From Haplomitrium mnioides (lineage: Eukaryota; Marchantiophyta; Haplomitriopsida; Calobryales), in the NCBI GenBank assembly GCA_049999725.1, contig JBNGIS010017787.1:1-58751 (forward strand): DNA of 58,751 bases, written 5' to 3'. Below, in pieces: positions 13,575 to 24,989 of this stretch. A model generated the notes under the pieces. That model made no database searches, was not told where the DNA came from, and saw only the letters and a program-made list of their open reading frames with translations. Every line of letters starts with the position of its first letter. Within the stretch, counting starts at the first letter, position 1. Position numbers and translations under genes: made by a program.

Positions 13575-13591
13575 CGCCAAAAAATTGTAAA
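13575..13591 (-). other. Interrupted primer-binding-site region of the gag-only element
   Basis: Minus-strand sequence ATTTTTTGGCG follows the end of the 5' LTR. It continues, after removal of the solo LTR at 9621-13569, as ATCACATCGGGACG at 9607-9620. A TGG start close to the LTR end is the usual layout for a tRNA primer site. I did not identify the primer tRNA. Confidence 0.5.
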
Positions 13592-16500
13592 TGTCAGCCT
13601 CGTGGTCGGAGCCTTAACTCTTTTACGACGGAGTTACCCCCGATTAAGGGTTGACTTAGTGTTTCGAGACCTTTTATGGGAGGGGCTTTGCACCGAATGG
13701 ACCCCAACTTCTGCTTACCAAACAGGAAAGACTACACAACACTCCACAACACCCAAGCACAACACCTCCAATGCCTATAGTTGCTGGTCACACCTTTTTT
13801 TCAGGCCTTAACTTCGAAAGGTGCCACTTGGAAGACAGAGGACGATGGAACAAAGCATCCGATTCTTGGCTGCAGTGGTCTTTTGGGAAGCCCTGGTTGA
13901 TTTGTGGTTGCCTTACGATCTTGGCCACTAGCCCGCGATTGCCTCAACAACCCACCTGCTCATACACATCCATTTCTTCAAACCACCCATGTAAAGACTA
14001 TAACGCTGCTGAACCAATTTGTCTTATAACTCTGAAGTCCAGAACTGGACCCAATCACTTTGTTATACAAAAGGGAACTAGGTCCTAGTATCCAATTATC
14101 ACACTACAATGTGGTTAGTCCTGACTTCCCTTACCCAAGATATCATCAGGATTAGCCCAATGAAATGCAGACCTTCTAAAACTAAGAACTTTACAAAGCT
14201 ACAAACAGAACATAACTCTAACAACACATGTAAACACAAAGACATTGGTATTATCAACAATACAATCCACGCTGTCTTGCCAACAATGCAATCCTTTTCA
14301 CCTCGCAAGAACCAATCTTTTCCCTCCAAATTTCCTTCAACTTCCTCCAACAACTTCAGTCTTCCTCTTCCTCTTCACTCACGCACTCTCATCTAGATAG
14401 TTTTTCAACTTCCTTTGCGAGAAGCCATGAATTTACTTCCTCAAGCTCGAAAGATGATTTCTTTAACTTCCACCTCTGGAAGACAGTCCTCTCGACTGCT
14501 GGCCACCCACTCCACCTTGAGCTTCGACTGAATCTTCTATGCAGCGCGCAAGCACTAGCACAGCAACTCCTCTCTTGACTCCACTTGAGAATTCTGACCA
14601 GAAATGTCCCCTAGCGCTCATAGGATTGATGCTCCTACACAAACGATGCTGAGGCGACTCCAAGATCCCCCATTGGCAGCCTCTCATGAATTCAAGACCG
14701 ACAGAATTCCCCTCAACTACAAGTGGCGATCCACCTCCAAATGCTGGTCCACCCGCAACGATGAGTCCACCTGGATCGCTTGAGACTCTAGAGCTCCACG
14801 CTCAACGATTCTCAGCGCCCCTCCAGTCCACTTCCACCCCCGTTGGTCCTCTTACACAAGTCCACTCCCTCACTTGAATCTTGGCTGGAATCCTCCCCTC
14901 TTTCCCTCGCTGCTTCCTCCTCTTCGAGTTCCTTTCAAAACTCAACTTTGCATAAACAACAACCCTCTCAATCTCCCAGCTATCCCAGGTATACTCCCCC
15001 GGCAAGCGCGCGTCTTCCCCAACCAATTCTTGATCAAGATCGTCCCGCTCCTCTTCGCTGGACGTTGGCAAATTTTCTTGTTAGCCGCTGTTTCTTGAGA
15101 AGCTGATCAGCATGCGCTTCACGAGTATCAATTAAAGCCTCCAGGGTCGGAAGAGAAAAATCACAAGGAAGGATTGTCTGCACTCTATTTTTGCTTCGCA
15201 GTGCACTTCTTTGCCGATTTTTGATCAGGAACCCCCTCGCTGCTGGTTGTGTTAGCAACATTGTAGGAACCTGATTCAAATTCCTTGAAGCAGGTGTTTG
15301 AGCGCAGACCCGAAGTAGTTGTCGGGGAGGTCTTTCCGCAGAGAAATCTGAAGGAATTCATCTGGAGAGAATTGGATTCGCATGGATTACCAGACGCATC
15401 CCGCAGGCTACTTCTCAGTCATCATCGATTCTCCTCACTGCTGCCCCCGCGATCGTCTAAGGACCCTCGCAAACCACCATGCTTCTACAAGCGCTCGCGG
15501 ACCCTCATAGGCCTCCATGTCATCTGCAAACCCTTGGGAACCTCGCCGTCGCTCTTCGGAGCCTTGCAGTCGTTTGCGGAACACCACCGTCGCCCTCGGA
15601 ACCTCGCCATCGTTCTCGGAATCCCACAGGTTGCCACGTGTCCGCAAACCCTTCGGAAGCTCGCCGTTGCTCCTCGGAAGCTCACCATCGTTCTCGGATC
15701 CTTGCCGTCGCTCTTCGGAACCCTACAGGTTTGCCACATGTCTTGCCCGCCACGTCATCCGAAGCCGCGCCGTCCGACGCCGCCTTGCAAAGGGGTAGGC
15801 GGACCGACACCTTGACTGGATCCCACGGTTGACCCGTGTTGACCTTCTTCCGCGGATGCCACGCCATCCGCAGAACAGTTCCCTCCTCGGATAAGAACGG
15901 TACCTGTTTGTTGCCGTTTCAGCACCCGTTTGTAGTAAGAATTGAGGCTCACTTCACTTAACTTTCCTTCCGCTTGATATAAGAACTATAGCGCTCCCTT
16001 TGGATCATTTCAGACTTTTAGTGTCGTCCGTCGAACTTTTGTCCTGCTCATGCCGGAACTGTGATAGGTCACCTTTTTAGCTGTTGGTCCATTGCTTGTT
16101 CTTCTGGCTGAATCGTCGTTCGATCACCTTTTCAGCACCTCCGCTCTTCGTCTGGTCAGACCTTCGATATATCGCCAATTCGGAATCCTCTTGTGATAAG
16201 AGTGATGAGCGCAATAGACTCCCATCGAACTTTCAAATATAACTTTGTCGAACTTTTCCCCCGCTTCGCCGGATCAACGATAGATCATCATTTCGCCTTC
16301 CTCGCTCTTTCTCTGAGCCCGTAATAAATCTCCGTTTTGCACCTCTTCCCTTGGTTCCCAGTTGGGCTTCCCGTCGGATCCTCGTTAAGTAAATTAGCCA
16401 CTTAGGGAGGCTGATCGGAACCAACTTAACTGGGGCATCCAACTTAAGGAGGCTGAATCCCGTTAAGTTCTTAGGACCCGCAGGTGCTGCCACGTCGCCC

Positions 16501-16788
16501 GTCGGATTCCTCGGAGTACGGTGGGTTGCCACGTTTCCGCAGCGCTGCACAGACTTCTCGGGACTACGGCCGTCGATTAACTTTCAAAAGGTCATCCTTC
16601 ATTGTTTCTACCTTATTCTCTTCGATTCAAATGGCACTACGATCACCTCGAGCTCTTCTCTCTATCAAGGTATTGCACGCCCCGAATGGTCACGAATTGA
16701 AGATGCACTGGTTAAATAGTTGGCTCCTCCGTTCTACATCCCGACTTTCACCTTTATCATGGTCTCCCTCTGTCAAGAATTGCTGCCA
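13592..16788 (-). repeat. 5' LTR of the gag-only element
   Basis: Direct-repeat partner of 328-3519, with the same termini (TGTCAGCC...GCTGCCA on the plus strand) and the same internal GC-rich subrepeats near 15440-15740. By eye roughly nine bases in ten agree with its partner, which implies an old insertion. Confidence 0.82.
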
Positions 16789-17030
16789 GTTTCTTTGATC
16801 CTCCTGCTAACCCTCTTGCTTGACTCCTCTGGATTCCACAGAGCTCTCTCTTGCATTTTCATGATCTAGAACATTCTTTGAGGAAAACAAAAAAGAAAAG
16901 AAGAGAAGGAAGAGAAGATAGAGAGAGAAGAATGGTACAGGATGGAATAACAACACTAAAACAATAAAATAGAATAAAACACAACAGGCTTACACAAACT
17001 GAAAGAATCAACCAAACTTGGAAGCTTAAG
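16789..17030 (-). mobile_element. Second internal-region copy next to the 5' LTR (tandem LTR-element arrangement), cut by a gap
   Basis: The sequence from TTTCTTTGATCCTCCTGC to the N run repeats the plus-strand sequence 6947-7190, which is the 3' end of the internal region. The LTR at 13592-16788 is therefore shared with a second element to its right (LTR-internal-LTR-internal). This usually arises by unequal recombination between LTRs, or could be a misassembly beside the gap. Confidence 0.65.
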
Positions 17031-17130
17031 NNNNNNNNNNNNNNNNNNNNNNNNNNNNNNNNNNNNNNNNNNNNNNNNNNNNNNNNNNNNNNNNNNNNNN
17101 NNNNNNNNNNNNNNNNNNNNNNNNNNNNNN
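17031..17130. other. Assembly gap of 100 N
   Basis: Exactly 100 unknown bases, the usual length for a gap of unknown size. Any frame crossing it is meaningless. Confidence 0.99.
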
Positions 17131-17524
17131 TGAAAATCGAACATTTTGTCATTACTATCTCTTTATCATCATCATGTTGTTACGATTCCACTGCTGCAAC
17201 ATTGGGAACAAGCTCTCTTATAAAGGGCAAAAACGGGAGTGTAAGAATAGGTTGCGAAATCAACTTCTTTTACAACATCATCAACGTATAAAAGACCAAC
17301 CTTCCTCACCTTCTTCTTGCTTGTCACATTCTTTTGCTATGGTGCATATAAGTCTTCTTTCACAAACGCAAATATTATAACACTAACTGAAGTACGAAAA
17401 AGCTACGAAAAAGCTATTCATAACAAATTCAGATGGTTCATAAAGAATCGACACAACTTGGAAAAATAGACCTATGATATATAATATAACTTTTCCATAA
17501 TCTTGTAAGAAACTTGAGACAATA
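17131..17524. other. Stretch without recognisable gene
   Basis: AT-rich sequence between the gap and a minisatellite. No convincing coding frame or repeat is seen. Confidence 0.5.
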
Positions 17525-18370
17525 CTTAATACAAAGATATAAACACACAACACCCACTTGCTACAAAGATTTGTTTAAACACACAACATCTGAACCAAGA
17601 CTTGCTATAAAGATATGTTTAAACACACAACATCGGAGCTAAGACTTGCTACAAAGATATATATATACACACAACAACCAAGATGCTGCCACAAAGATAT
17701 AAACACACAACACTTGAACTAAGACTTGCTATAAACACACAACATCTCAACCAAGATTTGTACAAAGATATAAACACACAACATCTCAACCAAGACTTGC
17801 TGTTGTAAAGATATAAACATACAACACTTGAGCCAAAACTTGCTACAAAGATATAAACACACAACAATTGAACGAAAACTTGCTACAAAGATATAAACAC
17901 ACAACACTTGAGCCAATACTTGGAACAAAGATATAAACACACAACATTTAGTTAAAACTTGCTACAAAGATATAAACACACAACACTTGAGTGAGCACTT
18001 GCTACAAAGATATAAACACACAATATTGAAGTGAAGCTTTGCTACAAAGATATATACACACAACACCGGAGCCAAGACTTGCTACAAAAATATACACACG
18101 ACACCGAAGCCAAAACTTGCTACAAAGATATAAGCACACGACACCGGAGCCAAGCTACAAAAACATAAGCATACAACACCGAAGCCAAGACTTTCTACAA
18201 AGATATAAACACACAATAGAGGAGGAAAGACTTGCTACAAAGATATAAACACACAACATTGAGGCAATGACTTGCTACAAAAACATTGGAGCCAAGACTT
18301 CTACAAAGATATAAACCCGCAACACTTGAACCAAACCTTCTACAAACATTTGAACATACAACAATACTAC
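17525..18370. repeat. Minisatellite, unit about 40 bp (CTTGCTACAAAGATATAAAC core)
   Basis: Roughly twenty imperfect copies of a unit that includes ACTTGCTACAAAGATATAAA, CACACAACA and a variable TTGAGCCAAG-like part. Units vary by deletion and base change. Reverse-strand frames in it (for example CVYIF repeats) are artefacts of the array. Confidence 0.92.
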
Positions 18371-19390
18371 AAGAAGCAAACATTCCAGCTAACCATCTAC
18401 GCTAACCATCTAGAATGTTAATAGGTTGGTTCTTATGAATATAGACTCTCGTGAACCATCTGGCTCTTGTGAAAGTCAACTCTAGTACAAGAACAAGTAT
18501 TCTAGTGGATCATCTTGACTAGTTAGAAGACTATAATCTCAAAAAATCCAAAGAAGAATTTTGACATTGAAGGCAACAAGAGGAGGAAGAGTGAAGATAA
18601 GACCCAATTCATCATCTACTCACAAAAGTTGCAACTGTTCGAGAAGTTGAAGTTAAAATGTCCCCCTGAAGTGAGAGAAGGCTTTGAGGAAGTAGTGTGG
18701 TGTACAAACAGTGGGGAGACCAAATGACTGTACAAGAAGCATGCCACAGCCTGGCAGGGTAGATGCTTTACTAAATCTATGAATGGAATGTAGTTGGATT
18801 TAGATGAAGTTCTCGCTAGAGATCTTGGTAAACAAATCTTGGTAAACAAGCGATTCCATCAGAAAGTTAATTCTTGGTTTGGCCACTGGTGTACTATTGT
18901 CAGACTGATCTCTTCAACAATTGTCATCATTTTTTATAACAGGCTGTTTGGTAAGAATGACAAGGCTAATGCAACCCTCATTGCCAAACCTGACTAACAT
19001 TCTTCCCACCGCATGCTCAAATGCCCACTCTGAATCGTTTGTGAAAGGAGCTTTGCAACCGAACAGACCATACAAAGCACATCATTAGTCTAGTCTAGTC
19101 ACTACTTGCAAGCTGAATATGAACTCAGAGAGACAGTGTCAAAAAAAGTAGCTGAACAACATTGCAAGGTAGATGTGGAGTAAGACAAAGCACAAAAACA
19201 TATGCAGGTGGCAACAAGGGAGTTGTACAGTGAAGAAAAACCTAGGCACCAAGTAGAGGGCAGCCTTCAGTCTTAACTAAGTTGCAGGCCACCTGCACAA
19301 CTCAAATTACCATGCATGATCAAAGACTCCAGGTCTAATGAGAAGGTGAAACAGAGCATTATAAGATATTAAGAGTGAAAATAAAGTAAA
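18371..19390. other. Downstream region of the MGDG synthase gene; possible decayed coding fragment
   Basis: Most of this stretch holds nothing recognisable. Plus-strand 18630-18860 reads as a protein-like segment (LKCPPEVREGFEEVVWCTN, then LDLDEVLARDLGKQ) broken by stops. It may be a relic of an unidentified transposon or gene. No family is recognised. Confidence 0.3.
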
Positions 19391-22300
19391 TCATGTATAA
19401 GCAAATTTGTAAGACCCCACAGGTGTTAGGTTCTTTACTAGCTCATGGAGGTCATGCACAATCTTTATTACAGCATCTGGTCGGGCAAGTTTGAGGGCAT
19501 TTTGTGACATGTCTTTCAATTCTGCAGCTTTAGGGCCAAACCATTCAGCAATTATCTTTGCAGTTTGTTCTGGCTTTTGGCTGTACTTGCCCACTCCATT
19601 CTCCACCACAAAAGGAACGTTTCCAACCTCCTGCAAAATTTCTACTTTGATGAGAAGTGAAATAAAAGCCAGGTTTCCTCTTTCTATATAAGCCCTTTTT
19701 TCCTTCTAGGTAGTGAATTTTAGTAGGTATCATGACTACTATAAGTAAAAGACACACAAATGGACACCTTCTGTGAAACCTCGGACAATACCTGCCCTGC
19801 AATGTAATCATTGATAACCATAGGCAGGCCTCTTATCATGGACTCTGCAATTGATCCAGGTCCAGCCTACACATTACAAATTGTGGGATAAGTAGCCTGA
19901 TGACCAAAATTAATAATAAAAGAAAAATTCCTCAATTTTAAAAGGACACAGATGTGAAAAGAGCCATCCATGTATGTATACCTTTGTGATAACACAATCA
20001 CATGCACCCATCCAATCAGACATGTTGCTCACAAAGCCTTTGATCTGCACAGTAAAGAAAGCAAACCCACACTAAATCTCATCAGATGACAAAAGTAGAT
20101 ATTACTTCATGCACTAGATATTGTAAAAATGTCTAAATAATTTTTTTTTTCAAACAAGCACATGATTGCACCATTTCCCAAATTAACCTGTCCCTGGGCT
20201 ATTCCATCGACTAAGTCATTCCCTTGATCAAGTTCTACTGTTGACTTCTCTTGAAATTTCTTACAAATACTCAACACCTTATGCAGGAATGAGTACAAAT
20301 ATAGATAGGAGAATATGTTCAAACACTGAGATCCAACCGTTAACCATTGTAAGCTGATCTGGGTAATGTATCTCTCAGCACACCTACCTGGCTATATGAT
20401 TTTCGAAGGGCCTAGGACATGCCAGCAGCACAAGCCGTTGGACTACACATAGAAATATAAAGACGGTTGTTTATTCCGTTTCACATATGTACTATCAATA
20501 GATTGTTGAGAAATTTTCTACATTCCCTAGTCTCCTCATACAGAGAACCTTCATTTGTTCAAGAAGAAAACCATGCAAACAAATGGCAAGAATTCCACAA
20601 TCTGAAGCAACAGAATAGAATACAAGTTGAAATAAAGTCCCAGACCTGAACAGGAAATCGCCAACTAAGAGATTCTAGTTTTTCAGCTAGCCTTTTGTTG
20701 CGCCCACAAATGACAACTAGCTGACCACGCGGTTTTTCCATTTCAGAGTCATACAGAGTTTCAAGAAGTGCAACAGCAGTAGCTTCCACAGGGCCCATTC
20801 CTTCTCCTCCTCCCATCAACAGAACTGCTGGTAACTCCTCATGCATTTCCAACTCCCTGCGTAACTGGACCTTCACAGAGACATGGAACAGAATTTATAT
20901 ATTTTGGCTTTAGCAGAAGGCTATGGTCACACTTTCCAAGAGCATTTTGACTCGTATAAAATTTCCATTACACTGATAAGAAAGGCTCAGTTTTAACTTC
21001 GGTAGAACTTATGTACTTTGGCTTTAGCAGAAGGCTATGGTCACACATTCCAAGAGTATTTTATGACTCGTATGAAATTTCCATCATGCTGATAAGAACG
21101 GCTCAGTTTTACCTTTGGTCGGGTAGGTCTGCAAAAAGATGGCCTGATAGGAAGGCCATGCACTTTGATTTGTGATGGACGTAAGCCAGCCTTCAGAGCC
21201 CTTTGCGCTACTTCCTTTGTTGGGCAAAAGCAAATATTCACCAACCTATGAAACCTGCATAAAATAGTGCAGCATATTCACGAGGGGGTCTATGCCTGGA
21301 CAATAGACACAATTAACTACTTCAAAGAGTCTGAATAATCATCGAACAGCAGCTGAAAAATATTGGATATCTATATGCAATTCAAGGATGGCCTTTTTCT
21401 CCCAACTGGTAATTGAGTACAACATATTCAACCACATGACTGTTACTGCACTTGGATGGCTTGGCGTCAAAACTATTTGATTCTATTGGTGTGTACCAAG
21501 TGGGGTGGCAAGTGCTTAAATCAGTGACGACAGTAGTGAAGGGGATCTTGTTGAGAAGGCCTCTGGCCCGCAAAACCCGCAACGGAACATGCTGCATCAG
21601 AGGATGCACACTCACAATCAAGTCTGGCTGGTATTTCAGAAGTCCCTTGGCCACCTCTCTGCCTTCCACACCATCAAATGCATCGATTTAGAATTCAAAA
21701 TTGTGCACAATTGTCTCCTGTAATGCGCATGCAGTGACTGAGTCTATCTTTTGAAAGGATTGAAGACAAAGCTACCGACGAATCAACTATGCTAAAAAAA
21801 GACAGTGGTAGGGGTCAGCAGAGCTGCAGAGCTCGAAGACCAAGAAAACCTCACACTCTACCTACTTTGAAATATAAACTACTAGCCACAATTCATGCCA
21901 GTTCTCCAGTCAATTGTTTGGGTTAATCAGATAAAACAGAAAACCACCAAAACTCGCAAGATATTGCTAGCAAAAGACTATCATCCAAAAAAAAAAAGAA
22001 AAGCCACGGGACATATACCTGGCAATAAAAGTTGCGGTAGCTGCCATGTGGGTCTGATGAACAATACGTGGTGAAGTCCCATAAAAAGCCAGCTTCCAAA
22101 GAGTTTCGTGTCGCACCATGAAACTGTATGTCCTAGGCACTTGATTGAATGGCCATGGTGTATGATCCTTCCAAAGGTCTATAATGTCAACCTACGAGTC
22201 CAATAAATAAGAGTACGTCTGTAAGCGACCTGCCATGCCCGCAGCTGCCAATGGCAAATTGTCACGAGCCAAAATATGCTTTGAAGTGACTCCGGAACTT

Positions 22301-23001
22301 TCAGCTACTCAAAGCTTTGTAATAGCATAAACCAAAGAAAGAACAAGCGAATCAGTTGATCTGCAGGCAGTTGACAACGCGTGCCAAAACTAACTGCAAT
22401 TGAGGAACACTCATCCTACCTTATACTCGTCTTCATACTCGAGCTCGAAAGTGGCTTTGATAGCCTCGGCAGAGGCTCTATGTCCACCGCCTGTATCACT
22501 CATGAGAATCAACACCCTCCTCTGCCTACCGGACGCAACCTGCGGATCGACCTCCTCACGTCCGTGCTCATTCCCAAGATGCTCTAAATCTCGTTTTCCT
22601 TCCTGTCCGAACACTCCTCCCAGAGGCACTCGATGACAATGCCTCCCAATCAGTCTATTAATAACTTCCACAAGTTTCCGTTGCCGCATTTTCAAGCTGG
22701 ACTTCAAATTCCCCACTCCCAATAGAGCTTTGGCCGAATTATTACGTGACAGCTTGAGCTTGGAAGATTTATTCCAAATGGTCTGATTATTTGTCAGACG
22801 AAAATCGTCTGTCAGAGGTGATCTAAGAAAGAGTCCTCCGTCATTCTCCAACAAAAAGGAACGTACCGAGCTGGTGATGATGGTCTTGAGGTCTTCAGGA
22901 CTGAAAGATCGATGCAGAGAATTGTATGATTGTGGGAACGAGAGGGAGGCTGATGCAGTGGACCTCATGTATATGGAGCTTGAGTCTCGCCTATTCTCCA
23001 T
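19391..23001 (-). CDS. MGD: Monogalactosyldiacylglycerol synthase (UDP-galactose:diacylglycerol galactosyltransferase)
   Basis: Transfers galactose from UDP-Gal to diacylglycerol to make MGDG, the main thylakoid lipid, at the plastid envelope. Eight exons with GT-AG introns and consistent phase: 23001-22420, 22191-22019, 21658-21497, 21254-21113, 20870-20646, 20044-19982, 19866-19792, 19630-19391. Together they give 553 residues, close to plastid type-A plant enzymes. Residues 1 to about 155 are a Ser/Arg/Lys-rich extension, plausibly with a transit peptide. The MGDG_synth domain opens with [15 protein letters not shown] (163-177). [12 protein letters not shown] and [10 protein letters not shown] lie in exon 3. 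The GT28-type UDP-sugar region has [11 protein letters not shown] (370-380), [12 protein letters not shown] (447-458) and [15 protein letters not shown]. The ATG at 23001 is the first in frame before the conserved core. Nothing looks broken. Intron 4 carries a partial duplication of the exon 4 end. Family assignment is strong; the type-A label is inference. Confidence 0.95.
20900..21117 (-). repeat. Tandem duplication across the exon 4-intron 4 border of the MGD gene
   Basis: Two imperfect copies of about 100 bp (about 20900-21000 and 21015-21117) share GGCTTTAGCAGAAGGCTATG, TCACAC, GACTCGTAT and GGCTCAGTTTTA. The right copy contains the working splice donor (minus strand AAAG|GTAAAACTGAG). 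The left copy has the donor changed to TTAAAACTGAG, so the duplicate exon end is silent inside the intron. Confidence 0.8.
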
Positions 23002-24430
23002 TGCTGACCTTTTACCCGCTAGCTACAAGCTTGCAACGCCGCTTTTCATTCCTTCACAGCTCCATGTGGCATGCTATCTCTGATTAACGCAAGTCATGTT
23101 TTCCTCTTAACTATAGCTATACATTCACAGTTGCTGTACATATGCATACCCATGCTAACATTTTTTGGACACCTGGACACAGAACTTGAGTTGGGGATAA
23201 GAGACAAAAACAACTGGCACAGGTACAGGTACCAGCTACACAAGCGAACGTTGCGAGCAAGAGTGCACTAGATCATTCTCATTGTCAAAAAATGCGAGCT
23301 AGTATTGACAGGGAGTGGGAGCCAAGAATGCCCCGCGGGATCTGAGACATTAGTCGAAAAAAAAAAAAGCCGAACACAAATTAGAAAACTTTCAACAGGC
23401 ACAGTTTGTAACTGAGTCACTCATAAGAAAAAGAATCAGAAACAGTTCGATGTAGACCGTGAAGTCGACAAATGACGGACGGAAAAAGGGCGGAAAAAGC
23501 TCCGGTTCACCACAGAAGAATAACACAATATAAGCCAAGAAAGCAGAAAGACAGTGAACAAAAACAATTGGAAACAGTCCCTTAACTATCCTACAATCCT
23601 TACACAAGCACTCGCTGGTTCGTAACCAAGCAAGCCTCATCGGCCAACCTTTACACGCAGCAGAAAAATTTAAACACGAAGCACCAGCAGTGGCACGACC
23701 CCTTACGGATAAGAGTTTTGTTTTCTGACGTGGCGAAAGGCATTCGTGAGTCCCAGGAGATCAAGTGCCTGATTGGGTGGCTATTGTTTTCACCTTGTAT
23801 TGTGCAGCAAACACTTGACACGTGCTACACTAGCTGACAGGTCGCGCCACGCTGGTACTTGCATTCTGACACGACGCTTTATCCGCTAAGCTGCCAGTTC
23901 AGCTAACCATGGTTACGAAACAGATCATAACTCAACCACAGCTACAGCTTACACCAAAAACTTTGAAATACCCAGTTTACGCCAACATTCTCAGACCAGA
24001 GTTGTTTCAGTTGCTGATTTTGAAGACGCGTAGGCCATGCATGAACTTCATTGCCTTTCATTGTATTCGTCTCTTTTATTACGTTAGTGCTGTACCAGTA
24101 GCATATTTAAGAACTGGTGTTCTAAGTGTTTGCTATCTATGCAATTACGATCTCTTTTAAGGATGCTTAGCGTAACGACTTTCCACTGTTTCCATATGAG
24201 TGAAAGGGGAAAGTTGCGATGATCTAATGCAAAGGATTTCCACAACAGCTGAGATCTGGTCACCCTACAGAGCAGTAAAATAGGCCACCTCAAACACTGC
24301 TGTAAGCGTTGAAGCTCCTCTCCATAAGGACATGGCCAAGCTGTCATCTTACCAGCAGTGTGAGAACTAGGGTCTGTGGTGATACCCTGTTGTCTTGACC
24401 TTTCATTATCTATGGATTGAAAATCCAGGA
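23002..24430. promoter_or_regulatory. Upstream region of the MGD gene
   Basis: No gene recognised. About 730-830 bp upstream of the MGD start codon lie TGACGTGGCG (about 23728) and GACACGTGCTA (about 23817). Both contain an ACGT core of the kind bound by bZIP factors in light and stress responsive plant promoters. Function is inferred from motif and position only, and such short motifs also occur by chance. A minus-strand frame at 24084-24443 shows no recognisable domain. Confidence 0.3.
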
Positions 24431-24529
24431 TATCCGCCATCAAGTGTTTGTGTTGTGGTTTGTTTTCCGTATAGTGTTTGGATGCAGAAAGCCCTAACGC
24501 TAACCATTCAGCAGACTAACACTCTCTCT

Positions 24530-24720
24530 CCGAGATTCGTCGAAGTGCAATCGTCGAGTCCAGGGGCAGAGAATCGTCGAGCGCAGGCAGGGATTCGTCA
24601 ATTGCATGGCAGGGACGATTTTGTTGATCCAGGGGAGGGGCGATTTTGTCCAGCGCAGGAGGGGTGACTTTGTCGAGTGCAGGGCAGGGGCGAATTCCTC
24701 GAGTGCAAGGCAGGGCTCTT
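24530..24720. repeat. Degenerate GC-rich minisatellite
   Basis: About six imperfect units built from GGGCAGGGGCGAATTCGTCGAGTGCAG-like sequence (variants TCGTCGAGCGCAGG, TTTGTCCAGCGCAGG, TTTGTCGAGTGCAGG). It lies just upstream of LINE-like debris and may be part of that element's leader. Confidence 0.6.
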
Positions 24721-24989
24721 TCTCTCCTTCCTCACGTTGCAGAGGGTTCGCATATTTGTGAAGGTAGGGGGTCGTTCGGTTTTGAGCAGGACTCGCAGGA
24801 GTTTTGAGGAGGACTCACAAGGCTGAGGAGGACTAGCAGAAGTTCCTTAGGAGAACCCGCAGGAGAAGTGTGTCGTTCGTTTCTGAAGAAGACTTGTAGG
24901 AGGAGGACGCCGTTCACAGACAGTTACTGCAATGTGGCAACACTTGAAGATTCTGTCATACACAGGAGGCTAAGGAAATTGAGCGTTCA

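Larger units (their letters stand above)
328..16788 (-). mobile_element. Gag-only (non-autonomous) LTR retrotransposon with giant LTRs, hosting two solo LTRs
   Basis: Two direct repeats of about 3.2 kb (328-3519 and 13592-16788) match closely end to end by eye. Read on the minus strand each begins TGGCAGC and ends GGCTGACA, so the ends are TG...CA. A purine tract (GGAGGATCAAAGG, complement of 6950-6962) abuts the left repeat once the solo LTR insertion is discounted. A TGGCGATCAC-type primer-binding candidate abuts the right repeat. Both place the element on the minus strand, as does the gag-like reading frame. After removing two inserted solo LTRs the internal region is only about 2.69 kb, and no protease, reverse transcriptase or integrase is seen. 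Gag with a CCHC-like knuckle and very long LTRs suggest a Ty3/gypsy derivative, which is inference. The right LTR is followed by a second partial internal region, so outer target duplications cannot be tested. Confidence 0.8.

Noticed and set aside
16859-17152. Frames spanning the N run
   Set aside because: The translation crosses an assembly gap of unknown length.
17649-18383. Cys/Val/Tyr-rich repetitive frames (CVYIF and similar)
   Set aside because: By-product of the 40-bp minisatellite.
24084-24443. 119-codon minus-strand frame upstream of MGD
   Set aside because: No recognisable domain, no intron or promoter context, surrounded by repeat debris.
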